This document shows, piece after piece, positions 1 through 13,780 of a stretch of 64,000 nt of DNA. The DNA is taken from positions 1 to 64,000 of the forward strand of contig VXAZ01005703.1 of NCBI GenBank assembly GCA_013399875.1, read 5' to 3'. Positions within the stretch are counted from its first letter, which is position 1. The number at the start of each line of letters is the position of its first letter. The translations under genes were made by a program, and so were the position numbers. The DNA comes from Gymnorhina tibicen. Lineage: Eukaryota; Chordata; Aves; Passeriformes; Artamidae. The notes under the pieces are model-generated. The model did no database searches. It was not told the origin of the DNA and saw nothing but the letters and a program-made list of their open reading frames with translations.

Positions 1-189
1 GAGCCGCGGCTGCCGCACCCACGGACATCGCCCCCGCAGCCAGAGGGCGGCCGCGACCGGGGCCGAGGGGAGCGCCGAGCCACCCGCCCGCGCCCGTGGC
101 GAGAGAAAAGGCGCTGCCCTGCAGGTGGAGCCTTTAAAGCACCCGGGCTGCCGGGAGCACCGCGCTGAGGGAGGCGGCCGCTTCCCCGT

Positions 190-434
190 CCCGCCGCGAG
201 GGGGCGCTGGGCGGGCGAAGCGGCGCGGGAGGGGATTTGCCTCAGGCGGTGGCGCAGGGACCGATCCGCAAGAAGCCGCCGCCGGCGGCGTGTAAATATC
301 CGAGTTTGGGCCGAGATCACCTCGGGGCCGCGGTGGCAGAGCGGGAAGGTGACACAGAGCTGTGGGGAGCGGTTCGGCCGAGCGCCGGGGCAGCAGGTAT
401 CCCGGGGGGCGGGCGTTCCGCGTCTGAGCCCTCA
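190..434. repeat. 245-bp exact direct repeat, copy 1
   Basis: This segment begins CCCGCCGCGAGG and ends GAGCCCTCA just before the single n at 435. It appears identical base for base to 436-680. It lies wholly inside the CpG island. The position directly against an n points to two overlapping contig ends that were laid end to end instead of merged. Confidence 0.9.
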
Positions 435-435
435 N
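435..435. other. Assembly gap (single n)
   Basis: This is the only non-ACGT base noticed in the window. It sits exactly between the two copies of the 245-bp repeat, so it is probably a nominal gap joining contigs whose ends overlap. Confidence 0.9.
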
Positions 436-680
436 CCCGCCGCGAGGGGGCGCTGGGCGGGCGAAGCGGCGCGGGAGGGGATTTGCCTCAGGCGGTGGCG
501 CAGGGACCGATCCGCAAGAAGCCGCCGCCGGCGGCGTGTAAATATCCGAGTTTGGGCCGAGATCACCTCGGGGCCGCGGTGGCAGAGCGGGAAGGTGACA
601 CAGAGCTGTGGGGAGCGGTTCGGCCGAGCGCCGGGGCAGCAGGTATCCCGGGGGGCGGGCGTTCCGCGTCTGAGCCCTCA
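436..680. repeat. 245-bp exact direct repeat, copy 2
   Basis: This is the second copy of 190-434 with no mismatch noticed. After it the sequence continues GGGAAGGATGCG into the unique part of the island. If it is an assembly artefact, the true locus is about 246 bp shorter and any promoter motif here is counted twice. Confidence 0.9.
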
Positions 681-1324
681 GGGAAGGATGCGAGGGATGA
701 AATGGCGGCGAGAGCGGGGGGGCTGCGCCCGCGGGTGGGACGAGGAACGCTCTGAAGGCGGCGAGGGCGGCCGGGAGGGGCTGCTGTCCTGCCCAAGTTC
801 AGCAGAGCTTGTGCGTTAATGCTGTGCGGGCTTGGAGCCCTCAGCCTTCAGCCCCTTCGCTCGCCGCCGGAACACGAGTGAGAGCGGTGGTTTCATTCAC
901 TGACCCGTAGGAAAAGTGGAAGCGAGGTTGTTTTCCCCCACTGATTCACTGGTGTTGATAAGCAATGGTCGTTTTAATTAAGTGCAAAAGTTAAAACGAC
1001 GTCCCGAGAGGAGACAAAGGGTTTGGAAGACAAAAAATGCAGAACGAACAATTTAATTGCCCACCAGGATACTGATGCTGAGATGATTTAAGAGATTGAG
1101 CCTTGTGGTGCCTTCACGTGGTGCTGCTGAGTGCTGTCAAGGACCAGGCAGCCCCCTCCATACATCCCTCTATTCAGCAGTTCTGTTTGGTTTGCTTTTT
1201 TGGCTTTTTATGTTATGGTCCCCAAAGTATCCTGCAGAAAGTCAGCTGTTTTCTCAGTGCAATGACAGAGCCACTCCTTTATGAGTTTGTTAAAAATTTT
1301 TAAAAAAAGAAAAGCCTGTTCCCA

Positions 1325-1587
1325 AGCGTTGAACCGCTGGAAACGCGTGCGGTGCCCCGTGGCATCGGAGCCCCCTGGGATTTGCCCAGGGGCGAGAATT
1401 CCCCGGGCTGGGAAGGCCCCGGGCGGGTGGCCCCGTGCCGTGCTCCGGAGCGGAGCGCGCTGTGCCGAGGGGCCGCTCCCGGTCAGCACCAGGGACAGGG
1501 CGGCGGCGCGGGCGGCACCGGCCCCACTGCGCGGGCCCGGGCAAAACCCCCGCCGTGAGGGGCCGAAAGCGCCTCACAGGCCGGGAT
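1325..1587. promoter_or_regulatory. Second CpG-rich patch
   Basis: About 260 bases rich in CG dinucleotides are separated from the main island by ~430 bases of AT-rich sequence. Open frames run through it on both strands, as expected from the base composition, and none resembles a known protein. It may be an alternative promoter or island shore of the same leftward gene, or simply a GC-rich island in a bird intergenic region. Confidence 0.4.
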
Positions 1588-4500
1588 AAACACAGCAATG
1601 GAATCGCTGACATGCACGACCCTTTTGAGAACTTTCTCAGCTTCAGCCTACGTAAAAGGACGGCAGTTCAGGTTTAGTTTCTTGTTTTACGGAACCTCAA
1701 GTCTCTTTACGCTTGAGTACTGACTGTGGTACACATCAAATGGGCTCTTTTGGTCCAATACACAGGATGCACAGACCTGGCCAGGAAAAATTGGTCTAAA
1801 TTATTTCCGTATTTATATTTGGCCAAAATTCATATTCACATGGATTGTGACTTAATGGTAGTTGCAAAAATATTCCACTGACGAGTTGGCTTATATCCCC
1901 AAAGGAAACATTTTGCATCTTGTGATGAGGTGAGCAACCTCATAAAGTAGCATACTTGGTGATTTAGGCTAGAAAACATGATCTGGATGGTGGGAAATTA
2001 TGTTTATTTCATTATGTTTTGTTAAATTATTCCATTTTGTGTGTGATAGAAAAAATCGTATTTAGATTTAAGGACTTATACCTGAATCTTTCCAAGGCCT
2101 TCAATAACCTGATTTTCTGCTCCCTGGTAAAAGTATCAGCAAGGATGACTGGGAATTGGCCAATTATCCTGTTCTGATAAGTGTTAGTTAAGTTTTGCTC
2201 CAGACTTTGTTTTTGTTTGAAACAGGATGAAATACACTAGCTTGTATGTTTCTCAATAGGTCACTCAAGGCTGGAGAACTTCTAAGTATGGGAGCTCTAC
2301 CTGCTCAGCACTCTCTAAAAGAGTCTGCAGGCTTATTCCCAGAAACTTGTGCCTGTCATTTGGAAGGACAAAATCCTGTGTCCCATTTTTCTGGAAAGCA
2401 GTAGTGACAGTGTTAAAATCGTATTTTAAATGATGGTTCAGAAATATGTTGCGTACTTACCAGTGGCCTTGGAATAGTTCCCTGAAACACCTTCAGGGTC
2501 ACCACTTAGTACAAAAAGCTGAGCACTGAGACTACACTGGCTAGGCCATCTTGTGCAAACAATCCTATTTGCTTTCTGGAAAGTAGCTTACTGATAGATT
2601 TAGCTGTCCATTTTCCTCAGTGACTCACTCAGTGTGATTTGCTTTTGACCCATGAGTTTCATTCCAGCCTGGGCAATTTCCTTTACTGGAAAATTCACAT
2701 AGTTCTGTCAAGGGCTAATTTTCTGTAAGTCTTTCTCTTAGTCTTCTATCCTTTCTTCTAATCACAATCTGATCTCCCCAACTGTTTCATCAGCTGTTCA
2801 GCCTCAGATCAGTCTCAGAAGCATTGTTTTCCTTGTATATAGGCCCCTCATTTTTCATAAACTTCTGCCGTATGCCTTCATTAGGGTTATGAGGTACTTT
2901 AGTAAGCTGTCTGCACAGCTTAATTTGCAGTAATTTTAAACTGAAGGTGTGACCACCACGGATGGAAACTTAAAAGAATGATTTCTACCCAGCAAGGCTG
3001 GCCTCCTCAGCTACTGAGGGGCTCCTCACCAATGATGATGTTAGGAAAATTAACAAGTAAAGTGCAGACACTGCAGCACAAAGCATGGATGTGCTTTCTC
3101 CTGGGATAATGCTTTTGACATCTCATCTCACTCCCTGCCCAGCTGAAGGGGTTCTGAGTTCAGAAATAAACAAGTGATGAGTGTGGCTTTCTGAGAGCCT
3201 CTACTGAGGAACAAGTAACTGGGAAGAAGATACTGCCTTTGGTTTGGATGGGCTGGGTAGGTGTTATTGCTCTGTGGCAACGCTGATGTGACTGTTCAGA
3301 CAGAAGTGCTAACATTCAGAGGAGTGCAGATCTGGCCTGCATTTGCACTGTCATTTACCTGAACTGTAACAGCTCCAGTAAATAAGGCTGTTCCATTTGT
3401 GATTGCTTAGCAGTTCTGATTTTCCCAGTCCTTTGCACATGCTGTGTAAGGGGGCAGGAGAGTCAGTGGTTTGTTCCTTCTGTCCCTGGCAAATAAATGG
3501 GCAATTTGCAAAATAACTCACAATTTTCACTTCCCTTCTGACAAAAGACTGGGAGGAATTTCTTTAAAATTAGGACTATAGATATGCCCAGTTAATAATC
3601 TGATTCATGTGGGATTGTGTTCTGGCACTGGGGAAAAAAGCTGCCAAAGGAATCTAATACTTTGGATATCCAAAATTATTTTGTTTTGCAGAAATTTTAC
3701 AGAAAATCTTAGGACCATGTAGCAAGCACAGCTCAGATGAGAATCAGATTTTTAGTGACTCTACTTTAGTAATTTCACCCTTATAAGATAGAGGTTCATC
3801 ATTCCCATTTTCAGTCTTATCTTAATAATTTTGGAGGCTTCCTAGTGTTGCCCACATAAAAGAGCAAACAAACATGCAAACCAAATAGTCAAAAGGTGAA
3901 GCTGTTACATAGAGTTCAATAGAACATTGTGAATTGCAATTCTAGAGTGTTGCTCAAACATAAAAAAAAGAAGGCTGTCCACATGGCAACCTCCTTGGAC
4001 TGTTCCTGTCATTTTCCTGGGCTATATTATTAGCATAACATTCCTAGTACAGGATGGAAACAGAGTAATGGCAGTAGATAATTCAGGAGGGACTGTCAGC
4101 AGCATGAACCCCAGGAATGTTGCTTGACTTATAACCCTTGCCACTTTCATGCTAAATTTGGGCTAATCTGGCCCCAAAATGTCAGCACAAAAATCTTGTG
4201 CACTGACTTTAGATAGAAGAAAAGCTGGAATTCTCTTAAAAATTAATATTTTCAGTTAGTTTGGCTAAATAAATGTTGGCGTCTTAATTCTAACTCACTG
4301 TTTAACTGTAAATATTCAGTTGTAAATGCAGGCTCTTTGTCTAAAGGGAAAGGTGAATCTCTTCCCACTTGTTTCCCGTGGTATCTCTCTGCATCTCTCC
4401 ATTGAAGATTGACTAATTCATCATTGCATCTTTCTCACAACAGGCACTGTTAATCTTCTGTTTGAGTATGCAAAACCTTCTCGAATGTGCCTTGCAGCAC

Positions 4501-7500
4501 TCCAAGACTAAATGATATGGCCTTTTACAGATAATCTTGGGTACTGCACTAAATTGAATTGCCCAACTCACAGAAGGAGTTAATGCCATACTCTGACTCA
4601 GAACTGACTACTTTTGATATTTACCACAAAGCAGTGTCAGCTGAGTACCAGTCTTGTTCATTTTGGTCACTTGGTGCCTTGATCTGATGGTTTGTTCAGT
4701 TGAGCCCATTGATTTATTGAAGCAGTTTTCACTGGGACATGTGAAGACTGGGATAAACTTTGCTGAGGAAACTGTGAGCTAAGTTTAACATAGCAGCTGC
4801 TGGAGCCTGAGTGCCAGTATATGTTTTTCTTCAAAGGGTAGCATCTCATTGCCCAGCCTTGAAGAAAGATCTTGATGGTCAGGTCCTAAATTTACAGCTC
4901 ACTAGATGGTAACTGAGCAGTCAGATCCGTCCTTGTGCAATGTTTTCATGCAGTAAGCAGAATGAAGGGCTAGTAAAGAAAGGCACACCATGTCAAAAAA
5001 AATGTTCTAGACCACGTCTGTACAATCACAGTAAGTAAAATAAATCAGTTTATTTTGTAGCTTTATTGGCAGTTTCAGTAATTCAATTTGTTTAGGGTTA
5101 GCCAAGGTTTCCAACTGAGTTTCAGTGGGCTAGGGGAGGACAAGTGGGATACAAATTCAGGATCCTATTGTATAAGTAATCTGTTTCAATTCCCCCGTTG
5201 TTTAAAACAGTGCATGAGTTAACAAGAACAGAGCTCCCAGACAAGTCAACAGGAATGCCTTATTCTTTATTCCATTTTTATTATTTTGTTCCTCAGCCCT
5301 TTCCTTTACATGCTAGATATGAGTTGTAGAGAGAACAGAATAAAAGTTTCAGTGATGAGCTTTTTTCTTCTTATGAGCTCTTTCAAGTTTAGATCAAGTA
5401 AACTAGTAACAGTCAAATTTTACTGAAGTCAAATAATTCTGCTGGAACCAAGCCACTAGCTCTTGGAAGGAGGAAGCAGAGAAAGACAAGTGCCTGCAAG
5501 TTAGTCACATGTTGAAACAGAAACATTGTGGGGTCCTGTTGACTTGTCAAATCAACTAACATTTTGAGTGTAATTTGGTGTAACTTGCACTGTATATGTA
5601 ATAGCTCTGAGTGTTGCATTTGGGACTTCCAAAGATTTTCAGTTGCTGAAGTTCAATTGAATGTCCTTTGGACTACCACAATCCTTTTTCAAATCTCTGT
5701 CTCCAGTCCTGAGAGGTGCAAAATTGGAGAATAAATACTAGTATTGTGAAAATCTTAAGCAAGTAGTCACAAAGACACAAAGTGCTTAGTAGGGGATGTT
5801 GCTTTATTTCCTCTGGACTTTCTGGTTTTTAACTGAAAAATTCAGAACTGATTTATGATCCCCATAAAGTTGTTTAATTGCCATGATTTTCTGTTCAGAG
5901 GATCCCCCTTAAGTAGTGGATGAGAAACCCAGTTTCCATCAGGATCCACCTTGTATGGCTGAATTCTCTGAATCCTTTTGCTCTAAGTTTTTACTGGTAT
6001 CATGCCATTCCTACTTGTATGGCTGTTCTGGTAAGGCATCTGGCCTTGACTATCTTTTGGCTAAAGAAATGCCCTGATCCTAAACGCCAAATCCTGGGTT
6101 TCCCAAAAATGGCTCCAGTGATGCTGGACAGTTAGCTGTGTTATTTTGAAAACTCCTGCAGTAATTTTATTTTTGAAAGCTTTTGTGGTAGGCAGCTCAC
6201 ACTGTTGCCATGTTCATGAACTGCTCTAATAAGCAATTGTCTTTGTACTGTGACCTAGTGAAAATGGAGCAGGTTCAGCTGTGATGGGACTCTTTCTATT
6301 TCAGGAAACAGCACAAAGAAGGGAAGCTGCAAGGTGCAGCTCTGTAACGTGCTGTGGCCTCCTTAGCCCTGTCTCTGCAATCATTTTGGTCTGGCTCCTG
6401 CATGTGAGGAAAATCAAGGATTCAGTGAAAGGAGCAAGGAGAAATCTGACACAAGATGGTAACTCTGAGTCCCTTTTCTGGCCCACAAACAGAAAGAGAA
6501 GATGCCTGCTTCATATGAAGTTGCTGTTTTCCAACATTTTTGGATTCCCTGCTTTATTTGCAGTCAGTTTATTTTGATGCAGTGCTAATGGGTATCCCGA
6601 GTTATGTTTTCTTACTTGCTTCCTTTGCCTTTGGTCATACTCTACCATGACAGTTTGGGGTAAAACAGGAATTAAAGTGGGTGTGATTTATTGAAATGGA
6701 GTTTCACATCATATTTAATGGAATTTACATGGTTTTAATTCCTTCAGGTGAAAAAAATGGTATCTACAGTGCCTAAAGAGAGCAACTCTTTCTGTGTGAA
6801 ACTTACTTCTCATCTAACTGAACATAATGATCCTGAACCTGAAAGACTGGTGTGGCTTTTTCTTTTTCAGAGGAATGATTTTCAAAAGGAATCCATGCAG
6901 TGAATGTGATGAACAACCAAGCTGCCTGATGCTACTACCCCAAGTCTGTCCTTCATCAGATTAAGTTCTCTTCTTACTTCACTGAGCAGCAGCAGAAAGT
7001 GAGTTTTAACAAGTGCATCTGGAAAATAGCACTTCGAATAAGATCTATCAATATACATTAAGGGTTCTGCCATGTGCTTCTGTTACTCAGAGGCTTCAGC
7101 TGAGGACAGCAGCATCAAAAGGATTCATATTTTTAAATCACAGTTGGAGGGTATTATAAGCCCAGACTCCATCTGTTTACATGTTAAGGTGGAACCATAA
7201 ATAGTTCCTTTAAAAGCCAGGAGAGAGCTGTGTTTAATTAATGCTGGTTTTGCCACCTGAGGGCATTGGGACTGCTTAGAAGGGGATACTAGAAGTGTAA
7301 ACTACTGAAAACTAGAAGAAGATGGTGATACTGCTGGGAGGGCTTGAAAGCAGGACTGTCCATGGGATGAGTGTCGAGGAATGCTCGACTGCAGGACCTG
7401 CCATGTAGAAGGGGGCTGAGTCTTGATCAAGAGATCAGGGTTTGAAGGGGAAGTGAGGTGAGAAACAGCTATTTCTTAGCAGCTTCATAGAAAGGGTAAG

Positions 7501-10500
7501 CAAGGGCCTTCCCTCTGGCCCGGTGGGTTAACTAGAGAAGAGTTGACTGGTCCCTCATTGCTGAAAGTAGGGAAAATGAGAAGAGTCTCTAAGAGATGTG
7601 GACTGAGCTGAGCAGGATTTCTGCAGTCTGCACAACAGCAGGAAGGTGAGCAGTCACACTGGGAAAGAACTTGTATGTTCAGATCTGAAACTTTTTTCCA
7701 AAAAAAGAGAACACAAATTTTTCTTTGTTTTTAAAACTCTCTTTCTTGTTTTCCTTTTTTTTAAAGGTGAATTTGCATAGCATATCTAATATAGACAAAT
7801 AAGGGAAGAGGTATTCCTGAAAGCATTGTCATATGTTCTATTCTATGGTTATGTGTTTACAACTATGACCAGTCAGTCTAGTGTATGTTAATACTGCCAG
7901 GACTCGGATGAGAACTGATTTCCTCGAAGTCACAGGTCAGCACTGGACAGTTACCTTGGAGAATCTGGCGTGCTGTGACAACAGTCACATGCTCCAGCCA
8001 CTAGAAATTCTTCTATAAGCTTTTAAGAGTATAGTCTTATTCTTGCCTTCTTTCCTTCCTTTCATGGCTGAGCCTTATTATGTTCTTAACAGTTCTTGGA
8101 GTTCAAGCTTTGATGAATTGCCCTGTTTTATATCCTTTGATATTAATGGAGTTCTTTTGTGCATGAAAGTAGAAGTCGGTCCTGAAAGCGTAGCTCATGT
8201 CTGGACAGGGCAGAAACAACTATCTGATGTTCAGAGCAGGATAAACTATACAGTGTTCTCTAATTTTCATTCTAGGCAATAGTCAGGAAAGTTTGTGGAA
8301 ATTTTGTAAGTTTGATTTTGTAGTGCTTCATACTGTTTATGTTGCCCTTGTTTCCTGGATGACACTGCTGGTCAAGGATTCCCTTCTTCCATGAACAATT
8401 TCTTCCACACTAATAGAGCAGAAAACCCTAAAATTGATTCTACCACCTGTTTAACTTGGCTTACTTCAAGGGCAAACATATATATTTCATTTGATTTTTG
8501 ATCAAAAACATCTACACAATTGCATGCTACAAATTTTTCTTAGTTACAACTTACCAATAAAATGCCTGATTCTACTTCACTCATGTTACCTGTAAACAGT
8601 AACTGAAGTCTGTATGGTGGGCATCTGTAAATTATTTCTGTTGAGAAAAAGAATGACAATGCACCCCTTATCCCCTTCAGTAACAGTCTCTGTCTTTCAT
8701 ATGTAACAGTGTAGTTTAGATGTTTTGATAACAGTACAGTAAAGGAAGAAAATGTGAATAAAAGAAATGGAAAAAAAATTATATTTCCAGTTGTGAATCT
8801 TGGAACAAACTGTAAAAGCTACTTGAGAGTAGCCACATGATGAAGAGTGTATTATCTCTATTTCACAGGCAGAAATACTGAGATATGAGAAGATTAGGTA
8901 ATTTTCCCAAGGTCACACTGACAACATGGAAAAAAGAAAAAATAGAATCTTGAACTTTTGATTCAAACTTTCATTCATTTTTTCAGGACTGTCGTTCCTC
9001 CTATTGGTAAGGGTTTGCTATACCAAAGCGCTTGCTGCTTTCTACATCAAATCAAATTTGCAAATCAGCTCACCTATCAGTATTAACCTTGGATTTAAAG
9101 AATCTGAAACTTAGAAAAAATATTAATGTAAAGTTCCATGGAGTTAGCAGCAAATACTAGTCAATTTCGCAAATACTAAATATTTTTAAAATTCAGTAAC
9201 TTTTAGTACTGACCTAACATACCCTTAACTCCTTCATTTCACTTGTGTGTCCTGGTGGGTTGTGTAAATATTTATGCATATGATTAACTTTAGGCATCTG
9301 AAAAACTTAATAAGAAAGAAGTTTTACCAGTTTTACAGCAAAGGGTGCATCTTGGTGCGTGTAATCCATTTTTTGAAGTACGGAGGCTTTTGAAGGAAAT
9401 GCTGTTACATTAGAGGTACAGTCACTTTCTTTGTAACCTTTCAGGTATAGCACTGTGTGGAAGGGTATAGATTCTCCCTTATATTTTTCCAGTCAGTGGA
9501 AAACATTGTAGCAATTGTAAGTATGCCTGTAAGCGTCCCACAGCCTATTCAGGAAATGTTCCTCTATGGAGGACCTCTATGGAGACCTCATCCTCAATGA
9601 CATAGTCTCAGATTTTTGTGTTTCTTTCCAAACCATCTTCTTGTGCACTTGTGGAAGTCTCAGTGAAGTGTAAATGTTGAGGGAAATGAGCAATGGCTTT
9701 GCTTTTACACTGTGGGTAAAACACGCCCCACAAAAATTCCTCTTAGCAAGTTATTTACATAGGTGTTACATTTATTTTTTTTATGTGCATGATGAGCTTT
9801 ACTCTCAGGTTATGTCTGTGCACTGGCACAGCTTAACCAGAGCTGCAGCTCTCTCTGCTCTACACCAGACCTACGGCTTGACTCGAGCCTGATAAAGTTA
9901 CACATTCTACCTATCCTCCAAGTTACAGTCAGCATTAGAAGACCTATTTAGGCCATTTTTGCTGTGCTTCTGAGTCATAGATCTGGTGGATTATGACTGA
10001 GTATGAATTGCAGTAACCCAAATGAAAGTGGATCTTAAAAAGGTTCTCCCACATAAAGTCTCCTTGGCAAGGGTTGATTAACATTTTTCTGAAAGTGATT
10101 GAAAATACATTTTGTACCAGATCTACATAAATACAAGTGTTTGTGTAAGTTTAAAAAGAAAAAAAAACCCAAACCAAACAAAAAAGAAAACAAACAAACA
10201 AACCCCAACAAAACCCCAAACCAACAAAAAACTAAACAGAAGGGTAGGGAAGAAAAGTTCACTCTGAAGAGGGGTGTATCCCTTCCCATTTTTTCACAGC
10301 CACTGGGGTAGTCCTACTATTTACCCCCAGTTTCTGGTGAATCTTAATTTTGAGAGCCAATTTCATTGCCAAAAGTGTTTGTAGGGTTATAGGTGAACCA
10401 ACCACCACGAGTCCAGCTTTGTAGTCCAATATCATGTGGTTTTGACATCTCTGTATTCAGTGAGTGGGGATTTTCCTACGCTGATGTGACTCTTGCAGAA

Positions 10501-13459
10501 TTTGCCTTGCTCTGCAAGCTGGGTATATAGAATTCCTGAGCTGTGTCCCCAGCAGAGCGCTCCTGCTGCCAGACATGCTGTAACTAAAATAAGTGTTTTC
10601 CTACAAAACACAAAAAAATTTTTATAACTGGTTTGTATCAGACTGTTAAGGCTGGATTTGTGGTGGAGAAACTTTTCTGCCTTTATTAAGCTTACACTGA
10701 TGATCTACTCAGTCTGTTCTCCTTAGAAGGGGAGTAAATAGGACAGCTTGTAAATCTTGTCAACTGTGAAGTTTGCATAAATTTGAAAATGAGCATTTAG
10801 GCTATAAATTCAAGGGGCTAAGGGAGGTACAGTAATCATTCAGTGTATAGGATCATGGCCCACGTCTAAAGGTGCTAGGAATGACACTAATAATAATTTA
10901 TTTGTTTTAAGACTGCTTTTATATAAACCTATTTATAGCATTCCTATGACATCAGCAGCTGTAAGGCTACAAACGCAAGTGTTTGAACAGAGATACTTGT
11001 TATCAGCCACTGAAATACCATTGTCTGATACTAACGCTGCCTTGCAGATAAGGGCCTTCCCTCAGTAGTGGTTTCAGCAGCAGAGACAGACAGGTGCCCT
11101 GCCAGAGGTACTGAGACGGCAGCGCCTTTCACTGAGGGATCAGAGGATGAGGGGACATGACAGCACTTCTTGGGATGGCCTGAGGAGAAAATGGCACCAA
11201 CCACCCTGAGGAAAATGGGCACACGTGGGAATGGTGACTTACCCATGTTACACTCTAGAGCTCTAAAAAACACCCAAAAAAGCACTGGAGGTGTCTTTGT
11301 TTACTTCTGAATGTCAAACTTGCTGTGGGTTTTGCACGTGACTTTAAGGAAAATACTGTTCGCTATTCTGTCTTTCTTGAGAACGTGTGAACTGTCGATA
11401 CTCAATGTCACATTCTATGATGACACTTTTTAGTTGAGTGGTGGGTGTAAAAAAGTTTCCAAAAGTATGAAATGTGAATGTAACCTGGGAAACACAGGAA
11501 GTCAGACCGTGGTTGTATGTGGAAATTGGAAAGATTGGCAACGTGTGGCTGCTGCCTTATGCAGTCCTTCAGTCTTGGCTTGCAGCAGCTGTTCATTACA
11601 TTGGCTCTTGGCACCTCCTTTGCAGGTCCAGCAGTAGTGACCAATTGCTCAGCAGTTTTGCAGAATTGCTTGAATGATCAGACCAAACATTTTCACTGGT
11701 GACCCAAGCCTGAGTTTGTGCCCCCATGAAGGGGCAGACCTTGTGTGTTAACTCCCAGCACTGCTTGCCGTTGCCTTTGCCAGCAGCCTGCTCTGTGAAC
11801 AGCTGCTGGAGTACAAAAGGCCAAAGGGAAGTGTCTCAGATTTGCCCTAGTCCTGTCACACTCCAAGTATCTGGAACGTGTCCAAGTGCATGGTAAACTA
11901 CAGGCGGTCTCTGCAGAACAGCCTGTACAGTTGACTTTAAGTGAAATGTGAATCATCTCAGTCCTCAATTATTTTAATCCAATAAGTCATCTGTGTTGAA
12001 GGGTGTAAAGAGACAGCAACACCAAGAGAGAATGGCTGCCAAATGGAGGATACAGGACACAAATAAATCTGCTAGGATGAGATGAAATATGAACTAATAA
12101 TGATTTATTCCAAATGCCGCAGGGGTTACAGTGTGAACCACTTGTAGAGATACTCAGATGAGATGAATTTTGTAGGCTTTCCCCTGTGTGATTTTTATAG
12201 ACACAGCAGAGGTGAAGGAAGGCAAAGCTGTTAGCTACACAGAGCGTACACACAAGGGTTTTGAAGTGCTCACAAACAAATTCTCCCTAATTAATATATG
12301 CTTTACAAGTCTCTTGTAAGTCGATGAGCATGAACAGCTGTAGTTCTTTTTATAGATACAAACTAATCTCTAATACATGTTGGAGTTGAAGGATACAGAG
12401 AACAACATGCTGTGGATTCATAAAGCTCTTCTAGCCATGGAAGTATTCTTTTTATACCCTCTAAAAGGGGAAGGGAATGCAGAAGAGTGTGGAGCATAGT
12501 CTTGAAGAATACTGCTTGGGACAAAATCATGACTGGAGCAAAGGATCTAGTGACACATATCATATGCTCCTTGTTAACACATCAAACAGCATGCGTGAGT
12601 TAGACCTTTTTTCTTGACAGGTTCAGTCTTTTGTGACCCATATGAAACAAGCAGCATTTGCTAATGTTTCTTCCCATCTTTTACTAGGTCAACGGCCTTC
12701 ATGACAAAGAAAGAATTACATGCTTCCTGCTTTTAAATATTTTTAAAAGCCTAAGCAATAAGTCATGATAGAACTCCTTAGATTTGAGGAGTATCTTTGA
12801 ACACACTTCCTGTTTGAAGATGTTTTCTCTCTTCTTTCTCCTTATTGCTAGCTGTATATATTATCAGTTTAATATTGTCCTCCACTGGGAGACAATATCC
12901 TGTTGTGGTAGGTGAAGGGAGAGACTGTGATAGCTCCCTTCCATCTCTAATGCCTATGATTTCATTTACATAAAAACACTCTGGATTCTGAACAGTGTGT
13001 TTCTTTTGGCAGTTTATTACCAGCCTGAATGCCTCACCTTTTTCATAATTTGTCTGCTGCAGAAGTCATTATCACCTTCATTTTTATTTTTAATAACCTT
13101 CCTTTTAATAAACCTCAGTTTGACCTAAGTTTCTAGAAGTTTACTTCAAAACAATGCCCCGGACCTTCTGGAACCCACTGATTTTTCCCCTCAAAGTAAT
13201 AAGCTCATTATATTTTTATTGATTTTATGGCTTTTTCTGATGTGACATAGGGAAGAATTGATTTACTTAGGACAAAATGTCTTGCTAGGTTCCCTCCATT
13301 ACTGCAACCAAAGGGAGAACTGCTGGAGGGCCTGTGGGGAAGAACTGTTTCAATAGCTCTATGTGCCCTGTTCTTTTGGACTCAGCCCCACTTTGGACTG
13401 ACTATACCTCATAATTCTTGTGGCATAGACTGATACGAATTGCAAATGAATTTTGTCCA
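1588..13459. other. Intergenic region downstream of OPN4, no gene seen
   Basis: Nearly 12 kb of AT-rich sequence contains only short open frames of under 100 residues without recognisable domains or consistent exon borders. It holds the A-rich tract at 10151-10240, a short tandem duplication (CTCTATGGAG unit) near 9566-9592, and runs of simple sequence. I saw no tRNA, rRNA or clear transposon. On human gene order this is the OPN4-LDB3 intergenic interval. Confidence 0.5.
10151..10240. repeat. A-rich low-complexity tract with AAAC units
   Basis: About 90 bases consist almost only of A with interspersed C, in CAAA and CCCCAA units. It generates spurious Lys/Asn/Pro-rich frames on the plus strand and Phe/Leu-rich frames on the minus strand. 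Such tracts are common in bird genomes and may be tails of decayed retroposons, although no body is recognisable beside it. Confidence 0.8.
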
Positions 13460-13465
13460 TTTATT
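13460..13465 (-). terminator. Possible poly(A) signal for the long OPN4 transcript
   Basis: AATAAA on the minus strand lies about 320 bases past the stop codon of the candidate last exon at 13916-13781. It would serve only the longer, hypothetical OPN4 transcript. The motif is short and frequent in AT-rich DNA, so support is weak. Confidence 0.2.
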
Positions 13466-13780
13466 CTTGTGCAGTAGAAGGGACACCAGGGAAAAATCAC
13501 TATTGATAGAACTCTTTCCCTTCCCTTTTAGGGGAAAGAAGTACAATCTCATGGATTTAGTCCCTGCGGAAGAAAACCCTCAGCTATACAAATGCTGCTG
13601 TTTATAGAAGGGGAAAATGAAAATGCCAAAGTGGGCATGATGTGGGTTCCATACATCTCTAGAACAACTATTTTTTGGGAACTAAACCTCCTCCCAGTAT
13701 TTACTTTAGAAAAGCACATGAAAGGGTAAACAACTTTGAAGTATCAGAAAGCAGATGTATTGACTTACCCATAAGACATT

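Larger units (their letters stand above)
1..889. promoter_or_regulatory. CpG island, possible promoter of a leftward gene
   Basis: The first ~890 bases are strongly GC-rich and full of CG dinucleotides, unlike the AT-rich DNA that follows. They include GGGCGG-type boxes, a TTTAAA motif near 133 and a TAAATAT motif near 291 (repeated near 537). Open frames here are by-products of GC richness and show no protein-family signature. CpG islands of this kind normally mark housekeeping or developmental promoters. In human the gene directly downstream of OPN4, in the same orientation, is LDB3. Since OPN4 is on the minus strand here, LDB3 would lie to the left on the minus strand, so this island could be its promoter and non-coding first exon. 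No LDB3 PDZ coding exon is visible, so the gene assignment is only inference. Confidence 0.6.

Noticed and set aside
237..819. Open frames of 150-170 codons across the CpG island on the plus strand
   Set aside because: They arise from GC-rich sequence and the 245-bp duplication, run across the n, differ by frame and show no protein-family features.
1281..1677. Arg/Pro/Ala-rich open frames on both strands
   Set aside because: All are open because of high GC content in a short CpG patch. No splice sites or homology support them.
10035..10311. Lys/Asn/Pro-rich frame (plus) and Phe/Leu-rich membrane-like frame (minus)
   Set aside because: Both are translations of the A-rich low-complexity tract at 10151-10240.
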